Source: Nonomuraea jiangxiensis
GTDB lineage: Bacteria; Actinomycetota; Actinomycetes; Streptosporangiales; Streptosporangiaceae
DNA length: 64,000 bases
Direction: 5' to 3'
NCBI RefSeq assembly: GCF_900099965.1
Contig: NZ_FNDJ01000011.1
Coordinates: forward strand, 62,001 to 126,000
Shown piece after piece: positions 16,003 to 25,055 of this stretch (position 1 is its first letter; each line of letters starts with the position of its first letter). The position numbers were made by a program, and so were the translations under genes. Below the pieces are notes generated by a model. That model was given only the letters and a program-made list of their open reading frames with translations. It was not told where the DNA came from and did not search any database.

Positions 16003-19000
16003 ATGCGTTTTGGGGTGTTAGGTCCGCTGGCTGTGTGGACCGACGCGGGGGAGCCTGTCACGATTCCCGGACTCAAGGTCCGGGCCCTGCTCGTGGACCT
16101 GCTCGTCCACGAGGGCCATCCCGTGTCCGTGGACCGGCTGGTCGACGACCTGTGGGGAGCCGAGCCGCCGGGCAACCCGGCGGGCGCGCTGCAGGTGCGC
16201 GTCTCGCAACTGCGCAAGGCACTGGAGGACGCCGAACCCGGCGCGAAGAACCTGGTCGTCTCCCGCGCCCCCGGCTACCTGCTGCGCCCCGACGACGGGG
16301 CCGTGGACGCCGCCCGCTTCGCGGCGCTGCTGTCGCGGGCCGAGGCCGCCGACAGCATGCGGACCAGGGCGGGGCTGCTGGCCGACGCGCTGGCCCTGTG
16401 GCGGGGGCCGGCGTACGCGGACTTCGCCGACGAGGAGTACACCAGGTCCGCCGTCGTCCGGCTGGAGGAACAGCGGCTGTCGGCGCTGGAGCAGCACGCC
16501 GAGGCACGGCTGGAGCTGGGCGAGCACGGGCTGCTGGTGGGCGAGCTGGGGGACCTGGTGGCCCGGCACCCACTGCGGGAGCGGCTGCGGGCCGTGCACA
16601 TGCGAGCGCTCTACCGCGCCGGCCGCCAGAGCGAGGCCCTGGCCGGCTACGCCGAGCTGCGCGAGCGGCTGGCCGAGGAGCTCGGGCTGGACCCCGGGCC
16701 GGAGCTGGTCGCGCTGCACCAGGCGATACTCGGGCAGGACCCGGCGCTGAGCGTGCCCGCCGAGCGCCCCCTGACGAACCTGCCCGCCTCGGTCAGCAAA
16801 CTGATCGGCAGGGACGAGGCCCTGGCCGAGGTGTGCGCGCTGGTCGAAGACGAGCGGCTGGTGACGCTCACGGGCACCGGCGGGGTGGGCAAGACCCGGC
16901 TGGCGCTGGAGGCCGCGAACCGGCTGGTGGACGGGTTCACGGACGGGGCCTGGCTGGTCGCCCTCGACCAGGCGTCCCGCGCCCCGGCCGAGGCCGTCAT
17001 GGCGGCGCTCGACATCAGGGAGGACGCCGCCGCCAAGTCCCTGGGGGAGGCGGGTCCGGGCGGGCAGCCCGCCTCCGGCGCCGACCGGGTGCTGGCCGCC
17101 GCGCTCCGGCCCCGGCGCATGCTGCTGGTGCTGGACAACTGCGAGCACGTCGTGGAGCAGGTCGCCGAGCTGGTCGAGGTGCTCCTGCGGGCCTGCCCCG
17201 AGCTGCGCATCCTGGCCACCAGCAGGGAGCCGCTGGCCGTGGCCGGCGAGGTGCTGTGGAACGTCCCGCCGCTCGACGTGCCCGCCGTCGCCGACCTGGC
17301 GGCCATGGCCCGTTCGGACGCCGTCAGGCTGTTCGTGACCAGGGCCGCCGCCTCGGCCCGCGGGTTCGCGCTGGACGCCGGCAACGCGGCGGCCGTCGCG
17401 CAGCTCTGCCGGCGGCTGGACGGCATCCCGCTGGCGCTGGAGCTGGCCGCGACCCGGGTACGGGCGCTCGGCGTGCAGGGCGTGGTGGCCCGGCTGGACG
17501 ACAGGTTCCGGCTGCTGGCCGCCGGGCAGCGCGGCGCCCCGGCCCGCCAGCAGACGCTGACGGCGGTGATGGACTGGAGCTGGGACCTGCTGTCCGACGC
17601 CGAGCGCCGTGTCCTGCGCCGCCTGGCCGTGCACGCCGACGGGTGCACGCTGGAGGCCGCCGAGGCCGTCGCCGCCGACCCGGACCTGGACGTGCTCGAC
17701 CTGCTGGCCCGCCTGGTCGACCGCTCGCTCGTGGTGGTCGCCGACGGCCCCGCGGGGGTCAGGTACCGGCTGCTCGAATCGGTGTCGGAATACTGCCGCG
17801 CCCGGCTGGCCGACGCCGGTGAGCTCGACCGGACCCGCCTGGCGCACCTGGACCACTACCTGGCGCTGGCCGTACAGGCCGAACCCGGGCTGCACGGGCA
17901 CGGGCAGCGCGACTGGCTGCTGCGCCTGGACGCCGAGGCCGCGAACATGCGGGCGGCGCTCGACACGGCCGTCGCCAGGCGGGCCGCCGACAGCGCGACG
18001 CGGCTGGTGAACGCGCTGGCCTGGTACTGGTTCCTGCGCGGCAGGCTGGCCGAGGGCAGGCGAGCGCTGGAGACGGCGCTGGCGGTCGAGGGGGAGCCCG
18101 CTCCCGGCCGGGCCAGGACGGCGGCCTGGGCGGCCGGGTTCGCGCTCACCCTGGGTGAGGACGCCGCGTGGCAGGCCACGCTCGACGGGATCGAGGACCC
18201 CGGCGAGCGGGCCAGGGCCGAGCTGTTCATCGGCTGGCACCTCAGGGACATGCCGACCGGGCAGGAGCTGACGCGCAGGGCGCTGGCCACGTTCCGGGCC
18301 GTCGGCGACCGGTGGGGCGTCGCCGCCGCGCTGGCCAGGCAGGCCAGGGACCTGTTCACGATGCGGGACACCGACGCGCTGGAGCGGGTCGGCGAGGAGA
18401 GCGCGCGGCTGTTCACCGAGCTGGGCGACCGCTGGGGGCTGCTGCAGGCCACCGGGTGGCTGGCGTCGCTGGCGGAGATGGCCTACGACTCCGAGCGGGC
18501 CAACCGGCTGTTCGGCGAGGGACTGCGGATGGCCGAGGAACTCGGGTTGTGGCCGGAGGTCGCCACCCGTACCGCCTGGCTGGGGTGGATCGCGATGCAG
18601 GGCGGCGATTACGACCGCGCCATCGAGATCTGCGAGCGTGCCATGAAGCTGGCCGTCAGCCAGGGGTTCATGGAGGGCACGGCCATGGCCCGGATGGGCC
18701 TGGCCTTCTCCGCGCGCCGGGCCGGGCGGCTCGACCTGGCCGAGACGCACCTGCTGAGCCTGCTCGACGGGGTGCCCCGAGACCCGGACCTCGAACCACC
18801 CCTGCACCTGCCCTCCACGCTGGTCGAGCTCGGACTGCTCAAGGAGGCGCGCGGCGACACGGCCGCCGCCATGGAGATGCACCGGGAGGCGATGGTCGCG
18901 GCCCGCAGGATCGGCGACCCCCGGACGATGGCGTGGGCCGTGGTCGGCGCGGCCTCGGCCGCCGGGGCGACCGAGCAGGCCGCCAGGTTGCTGGGGTTGT

Positions 19001-19164
19001 CCATGGCCGGGGGCGAGGAGGGCACGATGTTCGCTCCGTCGGAGCTGGCCGACGTCGAGCGCGTCTCGGCCAGGTTGCGGGACGCGCTGGGGGACGAGGT
19101 GTTCGAGGCGGCGTACGCGGAGGGAACCGGCCACAAGCTCGACGACGCGCTCAACCTCCTCTGA
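16003..19164 (+). CDS. AfsR/SARP-type regulator with BTAD, NB-ARC-like ATPase and TPR
   Basis: Large signalling regulator of 1053 aa. Domains in order: an OmpR-like winged helix (about 1-90), a bacterial transcriptional activation domain (about 95-245), a STAND ATPase with P-loop GTGGVGKT (291-298) and Walker B LLVLDNCEHV, then a TPR-like superhelix to the end. The ATG at 16003 has TAGGGT seven bases upstream, so the transcript may be leaderless. AfsR-type proteins switch on secondary metabolism or other regulons in response to nucleotide and ligand binding. Targets are not evident here, since no biosynthetic cluster is adjacent. Its 3' end overlaps the convergent SRPBCC gene by 14 bp. Confidence 0.92.
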   Translation: MRFGVLGPLAVWTDAGEPVTIPGLKVRALLVDLLVHEGHPVSVDRLVDDLWGAEPPGNPAGALQVRVSQLRKALEDAEPGAKNLVVSRAPGYLLRPDDGAVDAARFAALLSRAEAADSMRTRAGLLADALALWRGPAYADFADEEYTRSAVVRLEEQRLSALEQHAEARLELGEHGLLVGELGDLVARHPLRERLRAVHMRALYRAGRQSEALAGYAELRERLAEELGLDPGPELVALHQAILGQDPALSVPAERPLTNLPASVSKLIGRDEALAEVCALVEDERLVTLTGTGGVGKTRLALEAANRLVDGFTDGAWLVALDQASRAPAEAVMAALDIREDAAAKSLGEAGPGGQPASGADRVLAAALRPRRMLLVLDNCEHVVEQVAELVEVLLRACPELRILATSREPLAVAGEVLWNVPPLDVPAVADLAAMARSDAVRLFVTRAAASARGFALDAGNAAAVAQLCRRLDGIPLALELAATRVRALGVQGVVARLDDRFRLLAAGQRGAPARQQTLTAVMDWSWDLLSDAERRVLRRLAVHADGCTLEAAEAVAADPDLDVLDLLARLVDRSLVVVADGPAGVRYRLLESVSEYCRARLADAGELDRTRLAHLDHYLALAVQAEPGLHGHGQRDWLLRLDAEAANMRAALDTAVARRAADSATRLVNALAWYWFLRGRLAEGRRALETALAVEGEPAPGRARTAAWAAGFALTLGEDAAWQATLDGIEDPGERARAELFIGWHLRDMPTGQELTRRALATFRAVGDRWGVAAALARQARDLFTMRDTDALERVGEESARLFTELGDRWGLLQATGWLASLAEMAYDSERANRLFGEGLRMAEELGLWPEVATRTAWLGWIAMQGGDYDRAIEICERAMKLAVSQGFMEGTAMARMGLAFSARRAGRLDLAETHLLSLLDGVPRDPDLEPPLHLPSTLVELGLLKEARGDTAAAMEMHREAMVAARRIGDPRTMAWAVVGAASAAGATEQAARLLGLSMAGGEEGTMFAPSELADVERVSARLRDALGDEVFEAAYAEGTGHKLDDALNLL

Positions 19165-19642
19165 GCGTCAGGCCGGGCGGGTCGTCACCGACGTGCTCGG
19201 CCAGGCGGTCGAAGAACTCCATCCAGCCCGCCCTGGCCTGCTCGGCGTGCTGCTGATCGGTGTTGACGCCGTACTGGTGGAAGCGCATCTCGGTGCGGCC
19301 GGCCACCGCCTTGAACTCGATCGTCACCACGGACGCCGGCCCCTCGCCGGGGTGGTCGGGGTCGCCGGTGGTGAACACCAGCCGCTCCGGCGCCGTCACC
19401 TCCCGGTACGTGCCGTCGAGCGTCACCTCGAACCCCTCCTCGCCCACCAGCGTGGCCCGCCAGACCCCGCCCGGCCAGGCGTCCAGGGTGATCCGGCCGA
19501 CCGGCGTGGCCAGCATCCGGAGCCCGAACCACCGGGAGAAGCGTTCGGGATCGGTCCAGGCGGCCCACACCCGCTCGCGGGGCGCGTCGAAGACCCGGGT
19601 GAGCTCGTAGGCGGCGGTCTGGCGCTTCGTCGTTTGCTCCAT
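19151..19642 (-). CDS. SRPBCC/AHSA1-domain protein
   Basis: START-like ligand-binding protein of 163 aa. Family hallmarks are YELTRVFDAPRERVWAAWTD near the N-terminus, RWFGL, and WPGGVWRATL in the middle. The ATG at 19642 follows GTGGAG about five bases upstream. It converges on, and overlaps by 14 bp, the AfsR-type gene. Unlike the SRPBCC protein at 3571 it has no adjacent ArsR gene. Function unknown. Confidence 0.86.
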   Translation of the reverse strand: MEQTTKRQTAAYELTRVFDAPRERVWAAWTDPERFSRWFGLRMLATPVGRITLDAWPGGVWRATLVGEEGFEVTLDGTYREVTAPERLVFTTGDPDHPGEGPASVVTIEFKAVAGRTEMRFHQYGVNTDQQHAEQARAGWMEFFDRLAEHVGDDPPGLTLRGG

Positions 19643-19713
19643 GGTCTCCACTGTGGGCGGCGGTGCTTATGATCCCCTTCTCGCGGCCTTAAGCCGCGTG
19701 GCAGGCTGAGGAC

Positions 19714-20937
19714 ATGAGGATCATCCGTGCCGCGAAAGTGCTTACGGGACGTTCCGGAGAGGTGATCGAGGACGGCGAGGTCCTCATCGACGGCCCGGCG
19801 ATCGTCTCGGTCGGGCCACGGGGCAGCGCGGGCGCCGCGGGCGAGGCGGCGGAGGTCCTTGAGCTGCCCGGCCACACGGTGCTGCCAGGGCTGGTCGACG
19901 CGCACGTGCACCTGGGGTTCGACGCCACGGTCGATCCCCTGACGGGGCGGAGCGCGGAGAGCGAGCGGCACCTGCTGCTGCGGATGGCCGAGAACGCCCG
20001 CAAGCTCGTCTCCGCCGGCGTCACCACCGCCCGCGACCTCGGCGGGCGCGCCTTCCTCGACCTGGAGCTGCGCGACGCGATCGAGGAGGGGCTGGCCGTC
20101 GGCCCGCATCTCGTGGTCGCGACCAGGCCCATCACCGTCACCGGCGGCCACTGCTGGTACATGGGCGGCGAGGCCGACGACGAGCCCGCCATCCGCCGGG
20201 TGGCCAGGGAGAACCTGCGGGCCGGGGCCGACTGCCTCAAGGTGATGGTCTCCGGCGGCCTGATGACCCCGGGCGCGCCACCGAGCTGGGTGCCCCAGTA
20301 CGGCACCGAGCAGCTCCGGGTGGTGGTGGAGGAGGCCGCCACCCGCGGCAAGGGCGTCGCCGCCCACGCCCACGCGCACGCGGCCGTCCGCAGCTCCATC
20401 GAGGCCGGCGTCACCACGATCGAGCACTGCTCGTTCTTCACCCCGGAGGGCCACCAGTACGACGCCGAGCTCGGCGACAAGGTCGCGGCCAGCGGCACGT
20501 ACGTGTGCCCCACCGTGCACGGGTCCGTCGACCGGATCCGCAAGGTGCACGGGGACAGGATGCTCGAACAGTGGCTCAACGGGATCGCGGCCATGCGCGC
20601 GGCCGGAGTACGGCTCATCACGGGGACCGACGCCGGGTTCGCGGTCGGTGGCATCGCCAACCCGACGGACGCGTTCGTGGCGGGGCTGGAGGTGTTCGCG
20701 CAGATCGGGTTCGGCAACGCGGAGATCATCGAGATGGCCACCGTACGGGCCGCCGACGCCTGCGGGGTGGGCGGCGTCACCGGCACCCTGGAGGCGGGCA
20801 AGCGGGCCGACCTGATCGCCGTCGCCGGAGACCCGCTGGCGGACCTGGCCCACCTGCGCGACCTCGCACTCGTCCTGGTATCGGGGCGTTCCGTCACCCA
20901 GGCCGGCGTGGACACCGTGACCTCGTCCGTAGGCTGA
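19714..20937 (+). CDS. Amidohydrolase (imidazolonepropionase/prolidase-like)
   Basis: Metal-dependent TIM-barrel amidohydrolase of 407 aa. The first-strand metal motif is HVH in GLVDAHVHLGFD (about residues 65-76). Further metal or catalytic positions lie in KVMVSGG, AHAHAHAAV, TTIEHCS and the Asp in TGTDAGF. The C-terminal beta-sandwich ends with GKRADLIAVAGDP. Such proteins hydrolyse cyclic amides, Xaa-Pro dipeptides or similar C-N bonds, and the substrate is open. It lies 17 bp upstream of an esterase gene, so the two may be co-transcribed. Confidence 0.88.
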   Translation: MRIIRAAKVLTGRSGEVIEDGEVLIDGPAIVSVGPRGSAGAAGEAAEVLELPGHTVLPGLVDAHVHLGFDATVDPLTGRSAESERHLLLRMAENARKLVSAGVTTARDLGGRAFLDLELRDAIEEGLAVGPHLVVATRPITVTGGHCWYMGGEADDEPAIRRVARENLRAGADCLKVMVSGGLMTPGAPPSWVPQYGTEQLRVVVEEAATRGKGVAAHAHAHAAVRSSIEAGVTTIEHCSFFTPEGHQYDAELGDKVAASGTYVCPTVHGSVDRIRKVHGDRMLEQWLNGIAAMRAAGVRLITGTDAGFAVGGIANPTDAFVAGLEVFAQIGFGNAEIIEMATVRAADACGVGGVTGTLEAGKRADLIAVAGDPLADLAHLRDLALVLVSGRSVTQAGVDTVTSSVG

Positions 20938-20954
20938 ACCCGAGAGGAAATCCC

Positions 20955-21989
20955 ATGCTGCCCTGGTCCGCCGAACTGGCCGGCCGCCTCGACCACAACG
21001 TCATCGACAGTGAGCTGCTGCGCGGCAACCCGCTGGGCGACCCGCACCGGCGGCCGCTGCTGGTCTACGTCCCGCCGGGCTACGACGACGCGCCGGAGCG
21101 CCGCTACCCCTCCGTCTACGTGCTGCTCGGCTACACCGGCCACGTCACCATGTGGCTCAACAGGGCGCCGTTCCGCCGGCCGTACCCCGAGCTGGCCGAC
21201 GAGGTGTTCGCCGGCGGCGACGTGCCGCCGGCGATCGTCGTCTACGTGGACGCGTGGACCGCGCTCGGCGGCAGCCAGTACCTCGACTCGCCCGGCACCG
21301 GCCGCTACCACTCCTACCTGCGCGACGAGGTCGTGCCGTGGGTGGACGAGCACTACCGGACCATCCCCGACCGCGACCACCGGGCCGTCACCGGCAAGTC
21401 GAGCGGCGGCTACGGCGCCATGGTGAGCGCCATGCTGGCGCCCGACGTGTTCGGGGCGCTGGCCACGCACGCCGGGGACGCGCTGTTCGAGGTCTCCAAC
21501 CGCAGGGCGTTCCCCGAGGTGGCACGCAGGCTGCGCGACATGTACGACGGCTCCTACGACAAGTTCCTCGCCGACTTCCGCGGCCGGCTGGCCGGCACCA
21601 AGGAGGGCGATCTCGACCTGCTGGAGATGTACGCCTACTCGGCCGCCTACTCCGCCGACGACGACGGCACCGTGCGCCTGCCGTTCGACGACACCGGCGC
21701 GGTCGTGCCCGAGGTGTGGCGGCGCTGGCTGGCCCGCGATCCCGTCGTGATGGCCGGCGAGCCACGGTACGCCGAGGCGCTGCGCTCGATGCGGGCGATC
21801 TGGGTGGACGCCGGGGACAAGGACGAGTATTTCCTGGACTTCGGCGCGGTGGCGTTCCGCCGGGCGCTGGAGGCGGCGGGCGTACCGGACGAAAGGGTCT
21901 ATTTCCAGCTCTTCCCGGCCGGTCACGGCGCGATCGAATACCGCTACCCGCTCGCCCTCGCGTGGCTCGCCCACCGCCTGAGCCCGTGA
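20955..21989 (+). CDS. Esterase-D-like alpha/beta hydrolase
   Basis: Cytoplasmic alpha/beta hydrolase of 344 aa of the putative-esterase (Esterase_D) family. The nucleophile elbow is GKSSGGYG, the acid is probably in VDAGDKDEY, and the His in FPAGHGAIEYRY. The start ATG 20955 follows GAGAGGAAA. No signal peptide is visible, although many family members are secreted. It is close behind the amidohydrolase gene, suggesting a joint catabolic role. The natural ester is unknown. Confidence 0.87.
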   Translation: MLPWSAELAGRLDHNVIDSELLRGNPLGDPHRRPLLVYVPPGYDDAPERRYPSVYVLLGYTGHVTMWLNRAPFRRPYPELADEVFAGGDVPPAIVVYVDAWTALGGSQYLDSPGTGRYHSYLRDEVVPWVDEHYRTIPDRDHRAVTGKSSGGYGAMVSAMLAPDVFGALATHAGDALFEVSNRRAFPEVARRLRDMYDGSYDKFLADFRGRLAGTKEGDLDLLEMYAYSAAYSADDDGTVRLPFDDTGAVVPEVWRRWLARDPVVMAGEPRYAEALRSMRAIWVDAGDKDEYFLDFGAVAFRRALEAAGVPDERVYFQLFPAGHGAIEYRYPLALAWLAHRLSP

Positions 21990-22017
21990 GCCCGCCCGGG
22001 GCGGCTAGGCTGCCCCA

Positions 22018-22698
22018 ATGGAACTGAAGGACCAGGTACGCGAGCTGCGCCTGCGGGGCCGGTCGCCCAAACAGATAGCCAGGGAGCTGGGGGTGTCGCC
22101 CTCGGTCGTGGCGCCGCTCGTGCGGGCCATCGCCGCCGAGACCGCCGAGACCGGCGAGCCCGAGGTGGTGGGCTGCTGGGTCAACGTCGGCTGGAGCGAG
22201 GGGCTCACCGTGGACCCCGCGCGCGGGTGGGCGGACGAGAAACCGGACGCGGGCACGGGCGGCATGGTGAGCGTGCTCCTCGCCCGCCGCCACACGTGGG
22301 ACCGGATGACGGTCTGCGGCTATCTGGCCGACGTCTACTGCCTGGGCGTGAAGAACTCGCTCGGTCCCGACGTGCTGGACGACCGGGACCTGCGGCGGTT
22401 CCGCGAGTTCTTCTTCAGCGACTACGCGGGCTGGCAGGAGGCGCCGGTCGAGCTGGCCAGGGACCTGGTGTTCGGGTCGATCGACTACGCGCGCACGCTC
22501 GGCTTCGAGCCGGAGGAGGCGTTCAAGCCCGCGGCCGACCTGCTCGGCACGTGGGAGGGGAACTCGGCGATCACCTTCGGCCGCGACGGCAAGCCGTTCT
22601 ACGCGCAGCACCCGCAGGACGATCCGGGAAAGGTGCTCCGGACGCTGCGGCGCACGCTGTCGGACGACGAGTTCGACTACCTCATCCTAGACCAGTGA
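22018..22698 (+). CDS. Helix-turn-helix domain protein of unknown function
   Basis: Protein of 226 aa. Residues 4-40 form a resolvase-like helix-turn-helix (ELRLRGRSPKQIARELGV). The remainder is a conserved-looking acidic domain with GYLADVYCLGVKNSLG and the helix ELARDLVFGSIDYARTLGF; I do not recognise a named family for this part. No Shine-Dalgarno precedes the ATG, but TAGGCT at 22006-22011 suggests a leaderless transcript. Its last 17 bases overlap the convergent alkB gene. A regulator or nucleic-acid-binding role is inferred only from the N-terminus. Confidence 0.7.
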   Translation: MELKDQVRELRLRGRSPKQIARELGVSPSVVAPLVRAIAAETAETGEPEVVGCWVNVGWSEGLTVDPARGWADEKPDAGTGGMVSVLLARRHTWDRMTVCGYLADVYCLGVKNSLGPDVLDDRDLRRFREFFFSDYAGWQEAPVELARDLVFGSIDYARTLGFEPEEAFKPAADLLGTWEGNSAITFGRDGKPFYAQHPQDDPGKVLRTLRRTLSDDEFDYLILDQ

Positions 22699-23401
22699 CC
22701 CGCATCGTGATGTTGAGCCGGCCGGCGGCCAGCCCGGTGGCGGGGTCGCCGGTGCCGGGATAGACCTTCGGCACGCCGTGGTAGGCGAAGCGGGCCGGCC
22801 CGCCGAAGACGAACAGGTCGCCGGAGGCGAGCTCGACGTCCGTGTACGGCCGGCCGCGCGTCTCGGTGTTGCCGAAGCGGAACAGGCACGAGTCGCCGAT
22901 GCTCAGCGACACCACCGGGGCATCGGACTTCTCGTCCTTGTCCTGGTGCATCCCCATCCTGGCCTGGCCGTCGTAGAAGTTGACCAGCGCGGTGTCCGGC
23001 TCGTAGGCGTCGGCGGGGCGGCCGTACGCGTCCGACAGGGCGCGGCGGCCAAGGTCGGCGAGCCAGCCCGGGAAGCCGGCCACCTGGCGGCCGTTCACGT
23101 CGTGGGCGACCCGGGTGTACCGGTAAGGCTGCCAGTGCCAGCCCACGCACACCGTTTGGACGGACATGACGCCGCCCCGGGGGAGCACGGTGTGCCGGAT
23201 CGGCACCGGGCCGGTCGCCCACTCGCGGCAGGCCCGGACGAGGTGGCGCTGCTCGTCGAGGTCGAGCCAGGCGGGCACGTGCACCGCACCGGGCGCGATC
23301 TCCCGCCTCCGCCGGTGCTGGGCCGGGCCGGCTCCGTCGTGCTGGGCCATGTCCTCCAGTCTCCTCCTCGGCCGAGGCCGCTCGGGCGCCCTGGGTTTCA
23401 T
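22682..23401 (-). CDS. alkB: AlkB-family 2-oxoglutarate/Fe(II) dioxygenase
   Basis: DNA/RNA repair dioxygenase of 239 aa that removes alkyl groups from bases by oxidative dealkylation. The iron ligands are the HxD in MHQDKDEKSDAP and the His in ARFAYHGVPK. The 2-oxoglutarate-binding RLNITMR is at the C-terminus. NFYDGQARMGMH is the classic AlkB core. The start at 23401 gives an ATGA overlap with the preceding dioxygenase gene; ATG 23350 is an alternative. The gene follows a second dioxygenase of the damaged-DNA Oxygenase-NA type, which argues for an alkylation-damage operon. Confidence 0.92.
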   Translation of the reverse strand: MKPRAPERPRPRRRLEDMAQHDGAGPAQHRRRREIAPGAVHVPAWLDLDEQRHLVRACREWATGPVPIRHTVLPRGGVMSVQTVCVGWHWQPYRYTRVAHDVNGRQVAGFPGWLADLGRRALSDAYGRPADAYEPDTALVNFYDGQARMGMHQDKDEKSDAPVVSLSIGDSCLFRFGNTETRGRPYTDVELASGDLFVFGGPARFAYHGVPKVYPGTGDPATGLAAGRLNITMRVTGLG

Positions 23402-24123
23402 CCGGCGTCGTGCAGGACTAGGCCGAGTGTGTGCCGCAGCCCGGACCGTACGGTGCTGACGCCGTGCCGCACCGGAGCGGCCGACCAGCCGCGCGCCGAG
23501 CGCACCGGCCGGTCGCGCGTGGTGAAGACCAGCCCGTGGCCCTGCTCCAGCAGGGTCACCGTGCCCCGGGACTGGGCCCTCGGCCGCTGCTCCACCAGCA
23601 GGAACTCGCCCCCGGCGTAGTCCGCGCCGGGCCGGTCGAGCCCGATCACGACCTGCAGCGGGAACACCAGGTCCCCGTACAGGTCGCGGTGCAGGGCGTT
23701 CCAGTCGTTGTCCCGGTAGCGGAGCAGGATGGGCGTCGGCTTGGTCTGGCCGGCCCGGTGGCACATGTCCAGCCACTCGCCGAAGTCGTCGGGCCAGGGC
23801 GCGGGCCGGCCGAGCCGGGCCGCCCAGTCGCGGGCGATCGGCAGCAGGCGCGGATAGAACGCCGCCCGCAGGCTCTCGACCAGCGGGGGGAGCGGCCGGC
23901 TGAAGTACCGGTACTGACCGGCGCCGAACCGGTGCCGCTCCATGTCGATGGTGGCGCGGAAGAGGCCGGGCTCGTCGTACAAGCCGGATATCTCGCGGCA
24001 TTCCTCGGACGTGAGGATCTGCGGGGTGAGCGCGCATCCGTGGGCGTCGAGCTCTCGCGCGAGCGCGTCCCAGTCGTAGCCGGCGATCCGCGCCAGGTCG
24101 TCGGTGGTGGTGTGGGTGTCCAT
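23398..24123 (-). CDS. 2OG-Fe(II) oxygenase, Oxygenase-NA/DUF2086-like
   Basis: Non-heme iron dioxygenase of 241 aa. The sequence LHRDLYGDLVFPLQVVIGLD carries the HxD iron ligands, followed by GGEFLLVEQRPRAQSRGTV and the distal His in PVRHGVSTVRSG. This matches the family annotated as acting on damaged nucleic acids (Oxygenase-NA, formerly DUF2086). It starts at ATG 24123 and its stop overlaps the alkB ATG (ATGA), so the two are one operon. The reaction is inferred from family and partner; no activity is visible beyond the iron site. Confidence 0.85.
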   Translation of the reverse strand: MDTHTTTDDLARIAGYDWDALARELDAHGCALTPQILTSEECREISGLYDEPGLFRATIDMERHRFGAGQYRYFSRPLPPLVESLRAAFYPRLLPIARDWAARLGRPAPWPDDFGEWLDMCHRAGQTKPTPILLRYRDNDWNALHRDLYGDLVFPLQVVIGLDRPGADYAGGEFLLVEQRPRAQSRGTVTLLEQGHGLVFTTRDRPVRSARGWSAAPVRHGVSTVRSGLRHTLGLVLHDAG

Positions 24124-24245
24124 ATTCGGTACAACACCGCCGAGCTGCGGAAAGTCAGCGGTTTTCGGACGTCGTGGCGGCCCGGGAGATGGACGATCAC
24201 CGGCGGGCATCGTACGCTCACCGCAATTTCGAACGAGGAGTGAGC

Positions 24246-25055
24246 ATGGCCGAGTCACGCGAGCACACCTTCATCGGAACCCGGGGCCGCAACAGGGTCC
24301 GCGCCTGGCCCCATGACCGGCCGCGTTACGTCGCCGTCCTCGTGCACGGGTACGGCGAGCACATCGGCCGCTACGAGTACGTGGCCGACCGGCTCGTCCG
24401 CCACGGCGCCGCCGTCTACGGTCCTGACCACATGGGCCACGGCAGGTCGGACGGCGACAGGGTGCACATCGAGGACTTCGAGGACGTGGTAACGGACGTG
24501 CACTCCGTGGTGGGACAGGCCAGGGCCGACCACCCCGGCGTGCCCGTCGTGGTCATCGGCCACTCCATGGGCGGCCTGATCGCCACCCGCTACGCCCAGC
24601 GGTACGGCGACGACCTGACCGCCCTGGTGCTGTCGGGCCCGGTGATCGGCGAGTGGGAGGTCCTCACCACCCTGCTGGCGTACGAGGAGCCGCCCCACAC
24701 CCCCATCGACCCCGCCACCCTGTCCCGTGACCCCTCGGTGGGCACCGCGTACGAGGAGGACCCGCTGGTGTGGCACGGCCCGTTCAAGCGTCCCACCCTG
24801 GAGGCGCTCGCCACGACCCTCGCGGAGATCGCCAAGAGCGGGCGGCTGGGGGCGCTGCCCACGTTGTGGGTGCACGGGGCCGACGACGCGCTCGTCCCGC
24901 TGGCGGGCAGCCGCTCCGGCATCGAGGCCACCAAGGGCCCGAACCTCACCGAACGCATCTATCCGGGGGCCAGGCACGAGGTGTTCAACGAGACCAACAG
25001 GGACGAGGTGCTGGACGACGTGACAACATTCGTGGACCGCGCCTTGCCGACCTAG
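24246..25055 (+). CDS. Monoacylglycerol-lipase-like alpha/beta hydrolase
   Basis: Serine hydrolase of 269 aa. Oxyanion region HGYGEHIGRY, nucleophile elbow GHSMGG, acid in WVHGADDALVP and base in GARHEVFNE are those of monoacylglycerol lipases/lysophospholipases. No signal peptide is visible. ATG 24246 is preceded by CGAGGAG. Divergent from the dioxygenase operon. Its stop overlaps that of the convergent lipoprotein gene by four bases. Likely membrane-lipid turnover; exact substrate unknown. Confidence 0.9.
   Translation: MAESREHTFIGTRGRNRVRAWPHDRPRYVAVLVHGYGEHIGRYEYVADRLVRHGAAVYGPDHMGHGRSDGDRVHIEDFEDVVTDVHSVVGQARADHPGVPVVVIGHSMGGLIATRYAQRYGDDLTALVLSGPVIGEWEVLTTLLAYEEPPHTPIDPATLSRDPSVGTAYEEDPLVWHGPFKRPTLEALATTLAEIAKSGRLGALPTLWVHGADDALVPLAGSRSGIEATKGPNLTERIYPGARHEVFNETNRDEVLDDVTTFVDRALPT

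Noticed and set aside
16018..19134. Antisense frame of about 1000 codons opposite the AfsR-type gene
   Set aside because: Mirror of codon bias; the + strand carries unmistakable BTAD and P-loop motifs.
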